The notes: generated by a model not told the origin, from the sequence alone. A stretch of DNA of 29,130 bases from Candidatus Falkowbacteria bacterium CG10_big_fil_rev_8_21_14_0_10_44_15 (GCA_002773575.1 PFAT01000036.1:206-29335); one strand, 5' to 3'. Shown: positions 1 to 7,079, counted from the stretch's first letter. Numbers and translations are program-made.

Positions 1-391
1 CATCCAAATTTTCTTCCGGCCACTTACAACAGAGAAAATTTTCAGCACACTTGTCGTATGCCTTTTGGATTGTTAATCCTCGGGCAACGACGATTAAACG
101 GTCAAATTCATCGCGGTGCGGCGGAATAACGACTTCGCCGAGCTCAATGCCGAGCTCGTCGCGATAAAAAACGCGCCAGTCGGCAAGCAGACTTTCGGGG
201 TTGACGGCAAACGGATTTTTATGCTCAATGACCAACTGCAATTGTTCAAGCGTTAAACCATTACCGGGATTGGTAACCCCTTGAATCAACTGCCGGTCCA
301 GTTCGGCAAAAATACCTCGCCGCTTTTCTAACCATTCCGGCGTCAAGATAGAAACCGGAACCACAACCATGTTTTTATTTTGTTCATTCAT
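1..391 (-). CDS. CPR-type hypothetical protein, 3' end cut by window edge
   Basis: Open reading frame from ATG at 391-389 running off the left edge (130 codons visible, no stop). A good Shine-Dalgarno (AAGGAGA) lies 7 nt before the ATG. The visible protein begins MNEQNKNMVVVPVSILTPEW and contains a stretch DEFDRLIVVARGLTIQKAYD near the end. I do not recognise a named domain. Short soluble proteins ending in an 'FDRLIVVAxGLTxQ' stretch are, from memory, a recurrent unnamed family in CPR genomes; function is unknown. No signal peptide or membrane segment is visible. It has its own strong promoter (518-546) and a 120-nt leader holding a 13-bp hairpin, so it is regulated separately from hicB upstream, which is closed by a terminator at 620-654. 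Confidence 0.75.
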   Translation of the reverse strand, partial: MNEQNKNMVVVPVSILTPEWLEKRRGIFAELDRQLIQGVTNPGNGLTLEQLQLVIEHKNPFAVNPESLLADWRVFYRDELGIELGEVVIPPHRDEFDRLIVVARGLTIQKAYDKCAENFLCCKWPEENLD

Positions 392-431
392 GGCTGTATC
401 TCCTTTACTTTAGAATATGTGAGCGCCTATC

Positions 432-483
432 CTCACTTTGACTATGAATGGCCAATGATTTAGCCGCTCGTAGCCAAAGTGAG
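432..483 (-). promoter_or_regulatory. Leader hairpin in the 5' UTR of the first gene
   Basis: Arms 432-444 and 471-483 are complementary over 13 bp. The one imperfect position is a G-U wobble when read as minus-strand RNA but an A-C mismatch on the plus strand, which points to a minus-strand RNA structure rather than a DNA site. It lies between the promoter at 518-546 and the start codon at 391. An alternative 5-bp hairpin (GTGAG/CTCAC, 418-435 region) would use the downstream arm, so the two folds exclude one another. Function is not known. Confidence 0.5.
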
Positions 484-517
484 AGAATTATTAAGGAACA
501 TAAATTTCTAACAAAAT

Positions 518-546
518 AGTATAGCAAAAAAAATTAAAAAAGTCAA
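518..546 (-). promoter_or_regulatory. Sigma-70-type promoter for the gene at 1-391
   Basis: Minus strand: -35 TTGACT (546-541), 17-nt spacer, extended -10 TGC-TATACT (526-518). Predicted start near 511, giving a leader of about 120 nt. Confidence 0.8.
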
Positions 547-619
547 ATGAAGCAAAGTAATTCTTACATCAACAAATTTTTCTGCCTCGCCGCAGTCTCG
601 CGCTTCGGGCGGAGATGGG

Positions 620-654
620 AAAAAACACCGCAGTCCTTTCACGAAAGACTGCGG
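620..654 (-). terminator. Intrinsic terminator after hicB
   Basis: Hairpin arms CCGCAGTC and GACTGCGG (628-635 / 647-654) with an extended CTTTC/GAAAG part; on the minus strand it is followed by GTGTTTTTTCC. It lies 19 nt past the hicB stop. The plus strand also has a short T-run (TTTTGTT), so it could act in both directions. Confidence 0.8.
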
Positions 655-673
655 TTTTGTTATTTAATCAATT

Positions 674-916
674 CTATTTTCCTAACTCTAAAAACTCTTC
701 TACTGAGAACACTGTTTTATTAATAATGCTTTTGAAATCGCGTTTATTGTGCTCTTTGACATTAGCTAAATGCAGGGAAACCGCTGCCTGAATGTTTCTT
801 TTTGCTTCCTCAATTGTTTTTCCATAACTAACGCAACCGGGCAATTGCGGCACCGTAACCGTATAGCCACCCTCTTTTTCGGCAATTAAATTAATTTGAA
901 ATGTTTTATTTTCCAT
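674..916 (-). CDS. HicB-like (UPF0150) protein, solitary
   Basis: 80 residues. Residues 4-60 match the HicB/UPF0150 fold: a beta strand (FQINLIAEKEGGYTVTVPQL), then PGCVSYGKTIEEAKRNIQAAV, the hallmark 'PGC-S-G-T-EEA--N---A' pattern. HicB proteins are antitoxins with a degenerate RNase H-like fold that inhibit the HicA mRNA interferase. There is no HicA-like ORF on either side (a terminator follows; recA precedes), so this is an orphan. It lacks the C-terminal DNA-binding domain of full-length HicB. The promoter at 925-953 places the transcript start at or within a few bases of the ATG, so the mRNA is probably leaderless. HicB-like fold likely; antitoxin role doubtful without HicA. Confidence 0.85.
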   Translation of the reverse strand: MENKTFQINLIAEKEGGYTVTVPQLPGCVSYGKTIEEAKRNIQAAVSLHLANVKEHNKRDFKSIINKTVFSVEEFLELGK

Positions 917-924
917 ATATTTCT

Positions 925-953
925 ATAATACAAAATTACTTAATAAAAGTCAA
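925..953 (-). promoter_or_regulatory. Promoter of the hicB-like gene
   Basis: Minus strand TTGACT (953-948), 17-nt spacer, TATTAT (930-925). Only 8 nt separate the -10 box from the ATG at 916, so transcription should start at or next to the start codon. Confidence 0.8.
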
Positions 954-1000
954 TGTTTTAGCTTCACTATTTCTTATTTCTCAATTCTTACTTCTTACTT

Positions 1001-2038
1001 CTAACTTTCCACTTCCCTCGCCTTAACTTCGCTTAAAATTCTCTTGCGCAGCTCTTTCATTAACTTTTGGTTCGCTTTTAAATAAACTTTCGCGTTCTCG
1101 CGGCCGGTGCCGAGCTTTTCTTCGCCGAATGAATAGGAATTGCCGGATTTTCCGACCACGCCATAGACAATACCCATGTCTAATAAATCGCCCGTAACCG
1201 AAATGCCTTCGTTGTACATAATGTCAAATTCAGTCGTGCGAAATGGCGGCGCCACTTTGTTTTTAACCACCTTTACCTTAACGCGGTTGCCGATGATTTT
1301 TTCCGCCTGTTTGATTTGCGCGCTGCGGCGTACTTCAATGCGCAGGGAGGAGTAGAACTTCAGGGCGTTGCCGCCCGGGGTAGTTTCCGGATTGCCGAAA
1401 AACACGCCTATTTTCATGCGGATCTGGTTGATGAAAATAACGACCGTACTGGTTTTAGAGACAACGCCGGAGAGCTTGCGCAACGCCTGCGACATTAAGC
1501 GCGCCTGCAAGCCCATGTGGCTGTCGCCCATTTCGCCTTCAATTTCCGCTTTGGGCACGAGCGCCGCGACCGAATCTATCACAATCACGTCCACCGCGTT
1601 GGAGCGCACCAGCGTTTCCACGATTTCCAAGGCCTGCTCGCCCGTGTCCGGCTGGGAAATCAACAAATTATTAATGTCCACGCCGATTTTTTTAGAATAA
1701 TCCGGGTCAAGCGCGTGTTCCGCGTCCACGAACGCCGCCGTGCCGCCCATTTTCTGGACTTCGGCTAAAACATGCAGCGCTAAAGTAGTTTTACCCGAGG
1801 ACTCGGGGCCGAAGACTTCAATGATGCGCCCGCGCGGCATGCCGTTGCCTAAAGCAATGTCAAGCGACAGGCAGCCGGTCGGCACTCCTTCCACTACCAT
1901 GCGCTTAGCTTCCCCGAGGCGCATAATCGCGCCTTCGCCGAAGCGCTCTTTAATCTGCTGCACCGCCTCTTCGGCGGCTTTTATTTTAAATTCACTGGTT
2001 AACTCCTCCCCTTCCATGGCGATGGCTGGTTTAGGCAT
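1001..2038 (-). CDS. recA: Recombinase RecA
   Basis: 345 residues, normal for RecA without the acidic C-terminal tail of the E. coli protein. Forms an ATP-dependent filament on single-stranded DNA for homologous recombination, LexA-type cleavage and uptake-dependent recombination. Walker A GPESSGKTT at 77-85, Walker B VIVIDSV at 151-157, the RecA signature around 160-190 (AEIEGEMGDSHMGLQAR), NQIRMKIGVFFGNPETTPGG at about 204-223 (loop L2 region), and KVVKNKVAPPF at 257-267. There is no clear SD (AAAATCT before ATG). The gene follows the RodZ-like gene by 30 bp and is probably cotranscribed with it. The N-terminal about 12 residues before TSEFKIK are extra relative to E. coli, so a slightly later start is possible, though no alternative ATG has an SD. 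Confidence 0.98.
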   Translation of the reverse strand: MPKPAIAMEGEELTSEFKIKAAEEAVQQIKERFGEGAIMRLGEAKRMVVEGVPTGCLSLDIALGNGMPRGRIIEVFGPESSGKTTLALHVLAEVQKMGGTAAFVDAEHALDPDYSKKIGVDINNLLISQPDTGEQALEIVETLVRSNAVDVIVIDSVAALVPKAEIEGEMGDSHMGLQARLMSQALRKLSGVVSKTSTVVIFINQIRMKIGVFFGNPETTPGGNALKFYSSLRIEVRRSAQIKQAEKIIGNRVKVKVVKNKVAPPFRTTEFDIMYNEGISVTGDLLDMGIVYGVVGKSGNSYSFGEEKLGTGRENAKVYLKANQKLMKELRKRILSEVKAREVES

Positions 2039-2068
2039 AGATTTTAATTTTAATATTTATTTAAAAAA

Positions 2069-2740
2069 TTATTTAACAAGCACCTGCCTGACCGCTTCCG
2101 CTTCCCGGCTATATCTTTTCTTCGCTTTCACGGTAATGACGTTAAGCCCGGCGGTTAAATTAACTTCCTCGCTAAAATTACCCGCTTCGTCGCTCAATAC
2201 TTCGCTGCCGTTGACGGTCAGGCGCGTTTCCCGTTCCGTCCGCCCCAAAAGAGTAATTTTATTTTCGGCCGTAAGGTAACTTTCGGGCGGAAACATAATA
2301 GCCAGAGCCGGCGGAGCGATAATTTGCTGGATTCTCCACCCTAAGTAACCCAGCCCCCCTAAAATAACTATCACCAGTATAGTATTGCGCGCAACTTTAG
2401 GCAAGGATAAAAAATAGTACCAGCGCGGCCGCTGGCGGCTGAATATTTCCTGGCCGCCGGCGTCAACTTTCGTTAAATTTATTTCCCCCTCAAACGCCTC
2501 TAACATCGGCTGGCTGTTAAGTCCTAACCAAAAGCAGTACTCGCGCAAAAAATTACGGGCGTAAACGCCGCTGGGCAGACTTTGGCAGTCGCCGTTCTCC
2601 AACGCCCGCAGATACTTAACGTTAATTTTGGTCGCCGCGGCGGCCGCTTCTAAACTAATGTTTTTTCGCCGGCGATGTTCCTGCAATATTTCCCCGACGC
2701 TCGCGTCCGCGATGTTCTTTTTTTTAAAAAAATATTTCAT
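2069..2740 (-). CDS. RodZ-like membrane-anchored HTH protein
   Basis: 223 residues in three parts: an N-terminal XRE/HTH_25-type helix-turn-helix (about 14-75; VGEILQEHRRRKNISLEAAA and the following KINVKYLRALENGD), one transmembrane helix (about 119-138), and an extracytoplasmic beta-rich domain (about 148-223; PPESYLTAENKITLLGRT...). This is the architecture of RodZ, which links MreB to the envelope and shapes the cell, and of related envelope regulators. MreB is not in this window. An ATG with AGGGTG 8 nt upstream and an extended -10 promoter support the start. Three ATGCAAAT octamers lie over the promoter. The C-terminal domain resembles the Ig/glucodextranase-B-type repeats attached to many CPR membrane proteins. 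Confidence 0.85.
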   Translation of the reverse strand: MKYFFKKKNIADASVGEILQEHRRRKNISLEAAAAATKINVKYLRALENGDCQSLPSGVYARNFLREYCFWLGLNSQPMLEAFEGEINLTKVDAGGQEIFSRQRPRWYYFLSLPKVARNTILVIVILGGLGYLGWRIQQIIAPPALAIMFPPESYLTAENKITLLGRTERETRLTVNGSEVLSDEAGNFSEEVNLTAGLNVITVKAKKRYSREAEAVRQVLVK

Positions 2741-2753
2741 AAAATAACACCCT

Positions 2754-2813
2754 ATTGTAACAATAATGCAAATCTACAAATTTATGCAAATACCACAAAA
2801 GCTATATTTGCAT
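2754..2813 (-). promoter_or_regulatory. Extended -10 promoter with three ATGCAAAT octamers
   Basis: Minus strand TGT-TACAAT at 2762-2754, about 14 nt before the ATG at 2740. The octamer ATGCAAAT occurs on the plus strand at 2766-2773 and 2784-2791 (18 bp apart) and inverted at 2806-2813. The first lies just upstream of the -10 and the second next to the -35 position. Binding-site role is inferred from number and placement. Confidence 0.5.
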
Positions 2814-2913
2814 ATTAATTTTACAAGTAAAGCTTTATTATTTAAACGAGCTGTTTGTTAAACTTAAGACATCCAAATTATTTATTTGCAACATTCGCAT
2901 CCATCTGAGATGT

Positions 2914-2944
2914 AAAAAATCCGTACCAAGTATTCGCATTACGG
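2914..2944 (-). terminator. Weak candidate terminator after the pilin-like gene
   Basis: Minus strand CCGTA...TACGG (2944-2940 / 2925-2921, 14-nt loop) followed by ATTTTTTA. The stem is only 5 bp. A second weak hairpin (CTCCTT/AAGGAG) lies near 2971-2996. The rest of the 2814-3038 gap shows no reading frame; the word ATTCGCAT occurs twice (2893-2900, 2932-2939). Confidence 0.35.
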
Positions 2945-3038
2945 GTTCGCTAATCAAATAGATAAGCACAAACTCCTTGAACAACTAAAAAGGAGCTCTA
3001 TCGCCCCCCATTTTAACACGGATTGTGAGGAAAATAAA

Positions 3039-3494
3039 TTAACGCGTCTGGTACCAGGAATTGCCAAAAATTGTTGTTCCGCCCGTTAACACCGAAACGG
3101 TAAAATTAATTATCACCCAACTCATAAAAACGATGATTAACCCGATAATCGCGTTAGTTAGAATAGTTTTGGCTTTCTGTATTTCTTCGCTCTTGCCGCT
3201 GGAAATAATCATCCATATCCCGCCGTAAATAAAAAACAACAAAGCCAAACTGCCGACGATTCCCAAAATCCAATTGGCGATGTTTACGCCTAAACGAATA
3301 AAATCATTGAGAGTGCATGTACCGCATTTGCGACACATCTGCATATTGTCCCACAAAGTAGCGCCTGTATCTGACCTACTGGCGCATTCACTCAAAGCAG
3401 CGCTTGTTTGAGCAAAACCAACATGGACAAAAAAACTAAAAAACAAAAAAACAAGAATTAATACTGCAACCAATTTATATTTTGTAATATTCAT
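3039..3494 (-). CDS. TrbC/VirB2-type pilin-like membrane protein
   Basis: 151 residues: signal peptide (about 1-29, ending FAQ), a periplasmic segment with four cysteines (C37, C54, C57, C60; MCRKCGTC), then two strongly hydrophobic helices (about 68-97 and 110-138) separated by a basic, polar loop (SSGKSEEIQKAKT). This two-helix layout with the GKSEEI-KAKT loop is that of the T4SS_pilin family common in CPR bacteria. No VirB/Trb conjugation genes are nearby, and in CPR these pilin-like genes usually stand alone; role unproven. The ATG is preceded by AGGA within an 8-bp tandem repeat. Confidence 0.8.
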   Translation of the reverse strand: MNITKYKLVAVLILVFLFFSFFVHVGFAQTSAALSECASRSDTGATLWDNMQMCRKCGTCTLNDFIRLGVNIANWILGIVGSLALLFFIYGGIWMIISSGKSEEIQKAKTILTNAIIGLIIVFMSWVIINFTVSVLTGGTTIFGNSWYQTR

Positions 3495-3560
3495 AATATC
3501 CTAATATCCTAATATCCTAATATCTGATTGTTCTATATATATTAGATACTGGATATTGGA
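3495..3560. repeat. Short tandem repeat upstream of the pilin-like gene
   Basis: AATATCCT is repeated three times, with a partial fourth, at 3495-3524; on the minus strand each unit reads AGGATATT and so carries an SD-like AGGA, the last directly before the ATG. Related words (ATATTGG, ATACTGG) continue to about 3560 and reappear at 4979-5013. Confidence 0.7.
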
Positions 3561-3590
3561 TATTAAACTTTTAAATTCTTATTCCTAAAT

Positions 3591-4973
3591 TTACTGAATG
3601 GTTTGTTGAATTTTCCTGGCCGCCGTTTCCATCAGTTTCGGCATCTGCTGGGGGTCAAGCAACGCCTGGTCAATCAGTTCGCCTAAAATAACTTCCGCCG
3701 CGTTGTAATCTTTGCCCTGATACCAGGCGCGGGCGGTTAACAGTTGTCCGGCGAAAACCGACGCTTCTTCGTTATTTGCCTGCTCGTCCACGAGTGAGCG
3801 CAAAGCGGTTGGTTTGACTGCTTTGGTTAAATAAGATTGCGCATTTTCCGCCCGGGCGGCAAACTGAATGAAATCCCAAGCTTCGTTCTGATAGGCGCTC
3901 TTGTTAGAAACCGTTTCCAGCCAAAAGTTGGCAAAGTTAACCGCGGTTGGATTGCCTTCTATCTGCAACATTGGGCTGACGCCAAAATTTAAGCGCGGCG
4001 CCCGGGCTTTGATTTGGGGCAGATGGTAGGAATAGCCGAAAAAAAATCCGAGCCGCCCCTCAATAAACGCCTCTAAAGAATTGGGCATCTCTTTATTCCA
4101 GGAATAAACCTCTTTAACGGGGTTGGCAAAATCAGTATAAAACCGCAGCGCTTCCAGCCCGGGCGCGTAATTATCCCTACTGCCCGCAGGCGCGCGATGA
4201 AAAGCGACCGCTCCCTCCGGCGTAACCATTTCGGCGCCGTTTTGCATCATCAATAAGCTCAAAATGTCGCTATAGCGCTCAATATTATTGCTGGTGCCGA
4301 GCGCCACGCCGGCCTGCGCGAGTTTGCCGTCCGCGTCTTGTTTGGACAATTTTTTTACGTCGGCTAAAAATTCTTCATTCCAATAGCGCGGCGCCGCGGT
4401 AATGCCGGCATTATTCAATAAATCGCGGTTATAAAATAATATCAGCGTATCAACGCTCACCGGCAATCCATAAATTTTGCCGGCGATGACGGCGTTATCA
4501 TACACCACATCCAAATACTGCTCTCGCAGTTGCGCCGCGGTAATGCTTTTAGCGGTGCGCAGTTCGGTCACTTCTTCTTTTTTTAAAGTGCCTTTTACTA
4601 CCGGATAAGCCATAGTGATTTCTTCCGGCAGAGAGGCGATTTTACCTTGGTAGCGCTTAAGCCAGCCGGCGTTCAGTGAAAAAATATCCGGCCCGCGGTC
4701 TTCCGCCAAACTGTCAATTAATTCTCTTTCGTATTCTTCGTAGCGCAATTTGCGGTAGTTAACGGTAATATTGGGATGCAACGCTCGGTAAGCGGCGATA
4801 ATGTCGCTAAAAGCCTCTGGCCCGTCCCAAACGCGCCAGTAGTTGAGCGTAATCGGCTTTACTTTTTCTTGAGCTTCTTTGCTTAAGCTTCCCTTGCAAC
4901 CAAAAGCAGAGGTCATGATAAAAATTAAAAGCAATAGAATAAAAGATAATTTAAAGGTAATGTTTTTGCGCAT
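3591..4973 (-). CDS. Lipoprotein extracellular solute-binding protein (family 1)
   Basis: 460 residues. A lipoprotein signal peptide (basic MRKN, hydrophobic core, cleavage before Cys26 in SAFGC) anchors it outside the membrane. The mature part follows family-1 (MalE-type) binding proteins of ABC importers: LNYWRVWDGPEAFSDIIAAY (about 43-62), ITVNYRKLRYEEYE (69-82), DIFSLNAGWLKR, GKIYGLPVSVDTLILFYNRD (168-187), and a late NFANFWLETVSNKSAYQNEA segment. Such proteins usually bind sugars. No permease or ATPase gene lies within the visible neighbourhood, so it is an orphan here. No SD; the upstream stretch consists of TATTGGATATT-like words. Confidence 0.85.
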   Translation of the reverse strand: MRKNITFKLSFILLLLIFIMTSAFGCKGSLSKEAQEKVKPITLNYWRVWDGPEAFSDIIAAYRALHPNITVNYRKLRYEEYERELIDSLAEDRGPDIFSLNAGWLKRYQGKIASLPEEITMAYPVVKGTLKKEEVTELRTAKSITAAQLREQYLDVVYDNAVIAGKIYGLPVSVDTLILFYNRDLLNNAGITAAPRYWNEEFLADVKKLSKQDADGKLAQAGVALGTSNNIERYSDILSLLMMQNGAEMVTPEGAVAFHRAPAGSRDNYAPGLEALRFYTDFANPVKEVYSWNKEMPNSLEAFIEGRLGFFFGYSYHLPQIKARAPRLNFGVSPMLQIEGNPTAVNFANFWLETVSNKSAYQNEAWDFIQFAARAENAQSYLTKAVKPTALRSLVDEQANNEEASVFAGQLLTARAWYQGKDYNAAEVILGELIDQALLDPQQMPKLMETAARKIQQTIQ

Positions 4974-4978
4974 AAAAA

Positions 4979-5148
4979 ATATTAGGACATTGGATACTAA
5001 GATATTGGATATTACGACAACGAGAGCGACAAACTTTATTTAATATTTAAAGTCATTTCTATCCGTTGCGAATACCCTAATATCTAATTTCATTATATCA
5101 AATTTTTTCCAAACCACCAACTCGCGTGACTTTTGACTTTATGGACTT
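4979..5148. repeat. AT-rich gap with degenerate word repeats
   Basis: Gap between comM and the solute-binding protein gene. It holds ATTGGATACTAAGATATTGG-like words (4985-5013), an isolated CCCTAATATCTAA (5076-5088), and, next to the comM stop, ACTTTTGACTTTATGGACTTT (about 5129-5149), a vocabulary that recurs upstream of recQ (19697-19732). No gene or convincing terminator is seen. Confidence 0.5.
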
Positions 5149-6669
5149 TTAATTATCCACTTTCGGTCGATATTGCAGCGCTTCGGCAATGTGCGCCGTC
5201 TGGATATCGGCGGCTTCGGCTAAATCGGCAATCGTGCGGGCTAGTTTTAAAATACGGTAATAGGCGCGCGCCGACAGATGCAACTGCTCTACCGCGCTCC
5301 GCAGCAATGAATAGGATTCGGCGGTTACCCGGCAAAACTCTTTGACTTGGTTGGAAGACATTTCGGAATTGGTGATGATGCCTTTGCCCCGAAAGCGCTC
5401 GTGCTGAATGGTCCGCGCGCGGGCGATTCGTTGGCTGATCAAACTTGAACTTTCTCCCGATGTTTCGTCGGTTAGTTTGTCAAACTTCATGCGCGGCACT
5501 TCTAAATGCAGGTCAATGCGGTCTAAGATGGGGCCGGAAATTTTCTTTTGGTAATTAATGATTTGGTTAGTGGTGCAACTGCATTGCCGCTCGGCATCGG
5601 TTTTGTAGCCGCACGGGCAAGGATTCATCGCCGCGACCAAAATAAAACGGGCCGGAAAAGTCAGGGAGCCGGCGGCGCGGGAAATGTTGACAATGCCGTC
5701 TTCCAGCGGCTGGCGCAAATTTTCCAGCATGGCCCGGGGAAATTCAGCAAACTCGTCCAGAAACAAAACGCCGCGGTGCGCTAAAGATATTTCTCCCGGA
5801 CGCGGCCAGGTTCCGCCGCCCACTAAAGCGGCCCCGCTCGCGGTATGGTGCGGGGCGCGGAAAGGGCGCGTTTTAACTAACGCGCTGCCTTCGGGCAACA
5901 TCCCGGCCACGCTATAAATTTTGGTTATTTCTAAAGCTTCCTCCAAAGTGAGCTTGGGCAAAATGGAAGGAATGGTGCGGGCGAGCAAAGTTTTGCCCGA
6001 ACCGGGCGGGCCGGACATTAAAACGTTATGCGCGCCGGCGGCGGCAATTTCTAAAGCGCGTTTCGCCTGCTCCTGCCCGCGGACATGCGCCATATCGTTG
6101 CCTCCTTCCGCGTCATTAAAAATAATGTCCGTTTGCGCCAGCGGCGCAATCGGCTCTCGCCCCTCTAAATGGCTGATGAGCTGGCGCAAAGAATCAAGCG
6201 GAATGACTTCCAGCTCCCGCACTAATTTTGCCTCGCGCGCGTTGGCTTTGGGCACGTATAAAATTTTGACGCCTAATTTTAAAGCCGCAATCGCTATCGG
6301 CAAAACGCCGTTAATAGAGCGAATTTTCCCGTCCAACGCCAACTCGCCTACGAACACCTCCTGGCCGCTCGGCAAAAAATTTATTCTGCCGGTCGTTAAC
6401 AGGATGCTGATGGCAATCGGCAAATCATAAGCCGGGCCGGATTTGCGCAAGTCTGCCGGCGCCAGATTCACCGCTATTTTTTTATGCGGGAAATCACGGC
6501 CGCTGTTTAAAATGGCGCTGCGCACCCGCTCGCGCGACTCTTGCACCGCCGCGTCCGGCAAGCCGACGATTATAAAAGAACCGATTGAACCGGGAACGAT
6601 TTCCGCTTCTACTTCCACCAACGCGCCGTCTAAACCGACGGTGGCGGCGGATAAAACTTTTGCAGCCAT
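5149..6669 (-). CDS. comM: ComM/YifB-type AAA+ ATPase (Mg-chelatase-like)
   Basis: 506 residues, typical length. An N-terminal Lon-protease-like domain (about 1-165; GLDGALVEVEAEIVPG...) is followed by an AAA+ domain: Walker A GPPGSGKT at 220-227, RAPHHTASGAALVGGG (271-286), Walker B VLFLDEF at 301-307, a cysteine cluster (C351, C353, C363, C365), GPILDRIDLHLEVP (379-392, arginine finger region), then the C-terminal Mg_chelatase_C helical domain (about 410-503). ComM is a hexameric branch-migration helicase that promotes integration of DNA taken up by natural transformation. It fits a role alongside RecA and RecQ in this window. No SD; the leader carries an 8-bp inverted repeat (TTAGTTAA/TTAACTAA). 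Confidence 0.93.
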   Translation of the reverse strand: MAAKVLSAATVGLDGALVEVEAEIVPGSIGSFIIVGLPDAAVQESRERVRSAILNSGRDFPHKKIAVNLAPADLRKSGPAYDLPIAISILLTTGRINFLPSGQEVFVGELALDGKIRSINGVLPIAIAALKLGVKILYVPKANAREAKLVRELEVIPLDSLRQLISHLEGREPIAPLAQTDIIFNDAEGGNDMAHVRGQEQAKRALEIAAAGAHNVLMSGPPGSGKTLLARTIPSILPKLTLEEALEITKIYSVAGMLPEGSALVKTRPFRAPHHTASGAALVGGGTWPRPGEISLAHRGVLFLDEFAEFPRAMLENLRQPLEDGIVNISRAAGSLTFPARFILVAAMNPCPCGYKTDAERQCSCTTNQIINYQKKISGPILDRIDLHLEVPRMKFDKLTDETSGESSSLISQRIARARTIQHERFRGKGIITNSEMSSNQVKEFCRVTAESYSLLRSAVEQLHLSARAYYRILKLARTIADLAEAADIQTAHIAEALQYRPKVDN

Positions 6670-6672
6670 ATG

Positions 6673-6714
6673 TTAGTTAATCAGTTTAACTAAGTAATTA
6701 GCTTCAGTATATCA
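6673..6714 (-). promoter_or_regulatory. comM promoter and leader hairpin
   Basis: Extended -10 TGA-TATACT at 6714-6706 (minus); no clear -35. The roughly 30-nt leader contains a perfect 8-bp inverted repeat (6673-6680 / 6686-6693, 5-nt loop) ending 4 nt before the ATG, at the position an SD would occupy. Confidence 0.5.
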
Positions 6715-6725
6715 TACTACTTTCC

Positions 6726-6754
6726 TTGACTCTATTATTGCCCTATGATAAGAT
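6726..6754 (+). promoter_or_regulatory. Promoter of the SAM-riboswitch transcript
   Basis: TTGACT (6726-6731), 17-nt spacer, TAAGAT (6749-6754) with an upstream TGA giving an extended -10. Predicted start near 6761. The transcript would cross the hairpin doublet, riboswitch and terminator before the gene at 7110, a leader of about 350 nt. Confidence 0.75.
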
Positions 6755-6786
6755 ATCAACAGTTGTTTTCCAACTAAATAAATCCG

Positions 6787-6882
6787 AACACCTTCACCGC
6801 CGGGTTTATCCTAACACCAAATCTTGGTGTAAGGGTATTCCCCCACGCCAAAATTTGGTGCGGGGGTATTCTGGAAGGTGTT
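6787..6882 (+). repeat. Nested palindromic hairpin doublet in the leader
   Basis: Outer 9-bp stem AACACCTTC (6787-6795) / GAAGGTGTT (6874-6882) encloses two hairpins: 6807-6837 (14-bp stem with one mismatch and a 3-nt loop) and 6840-6866 (CCCCC...GGGGG with a CCAAA/TTTGG core). Both end in GGTGxxxGGGTATTC, so they look like degenerate copies of one unit. The CCCCCAC...GTGxGGGGGTA motif also occurs at 14280-14315 and inside dus at 24043-24074. This fits a REP-like palindromic element between promoter and riboswitch; whether it acts in the RNA is unknown. Confidence 0.65.
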
Positions 6883-6887
6883 ATGGA

Positions 6888-6990
6888 TAAATATCAAGAG
6901 CGGCACGAGGGAAACGGCCCGATGACTGCCCGCCAACCTGGCTTAAAAAGTTAAGGTGGTAAATCGTACCCTATGGGGGCAGATATGGTT
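6888..6990 (+). promoter_or_regulatory. SAM riboswitch aptamer (SAM-I clan)
   Basis: Conserved core in order: ATCAAGAG (P1/J1-2, 6893-6900), GAGGGA (kink-turn side, 6907-6912), GGCCCGATGA (6916-6925), GCCCGCCAACC (6928-6938), GGTGGTAAATC (6955-6965), ACCCTATGGGG (P4-like hairpin, 6968-6978), then GCAGATAT closing P1 against ATATC (6891-6895 / 6982-6986). The P2 loop ACGG (6914-6917) can pair with TCGT (6964-6967), matching the SAM-I pseudoknot with changed bases, which is consistent with covariation. SAM-I riboswitches bind S-adenosylmethionine and normally turn expression off. CAGATATG (6980-6987) is perfectly complementary to CATATCTG (7042-7049) in the terminator loop, giving an alternative fold that competes with P1. 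SAM-I/IV variant is an alternative subclass. Confidence 0.87.
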
Positions 6991-7021
6991 CCGCAATACT
7001 GCGGAGCAAAAAAAGACACCG

Positions 7022-7079
7022 GGCTTTTTATCCTGAAGCGTCATATCTGACTCTCGGGCTAAAAAGCCTTTTGTTTTTT
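7022..7079 (+). terminator. Riboswitch-controlled terminator
   Basis: GGCTTTTTA (7022-7030) pairs perfectly with TAAAAAGCC (7060-7068), followed by TTTTGTTTTTT. It lies between the SAM aptamer and the start codon at 7110, so ligand binding (P1 formed, 6980-6987 unavailable) should favour this hairpin and stop transcription. Confidence 0.8.

Noticed and set aside
3039..3494. Part of a conjugation or type IV secretion locus
   Set aside because: Only the pilin-like gene is present; no VirB4, VirB6, VirD4 or relaxase gene lies nearby.
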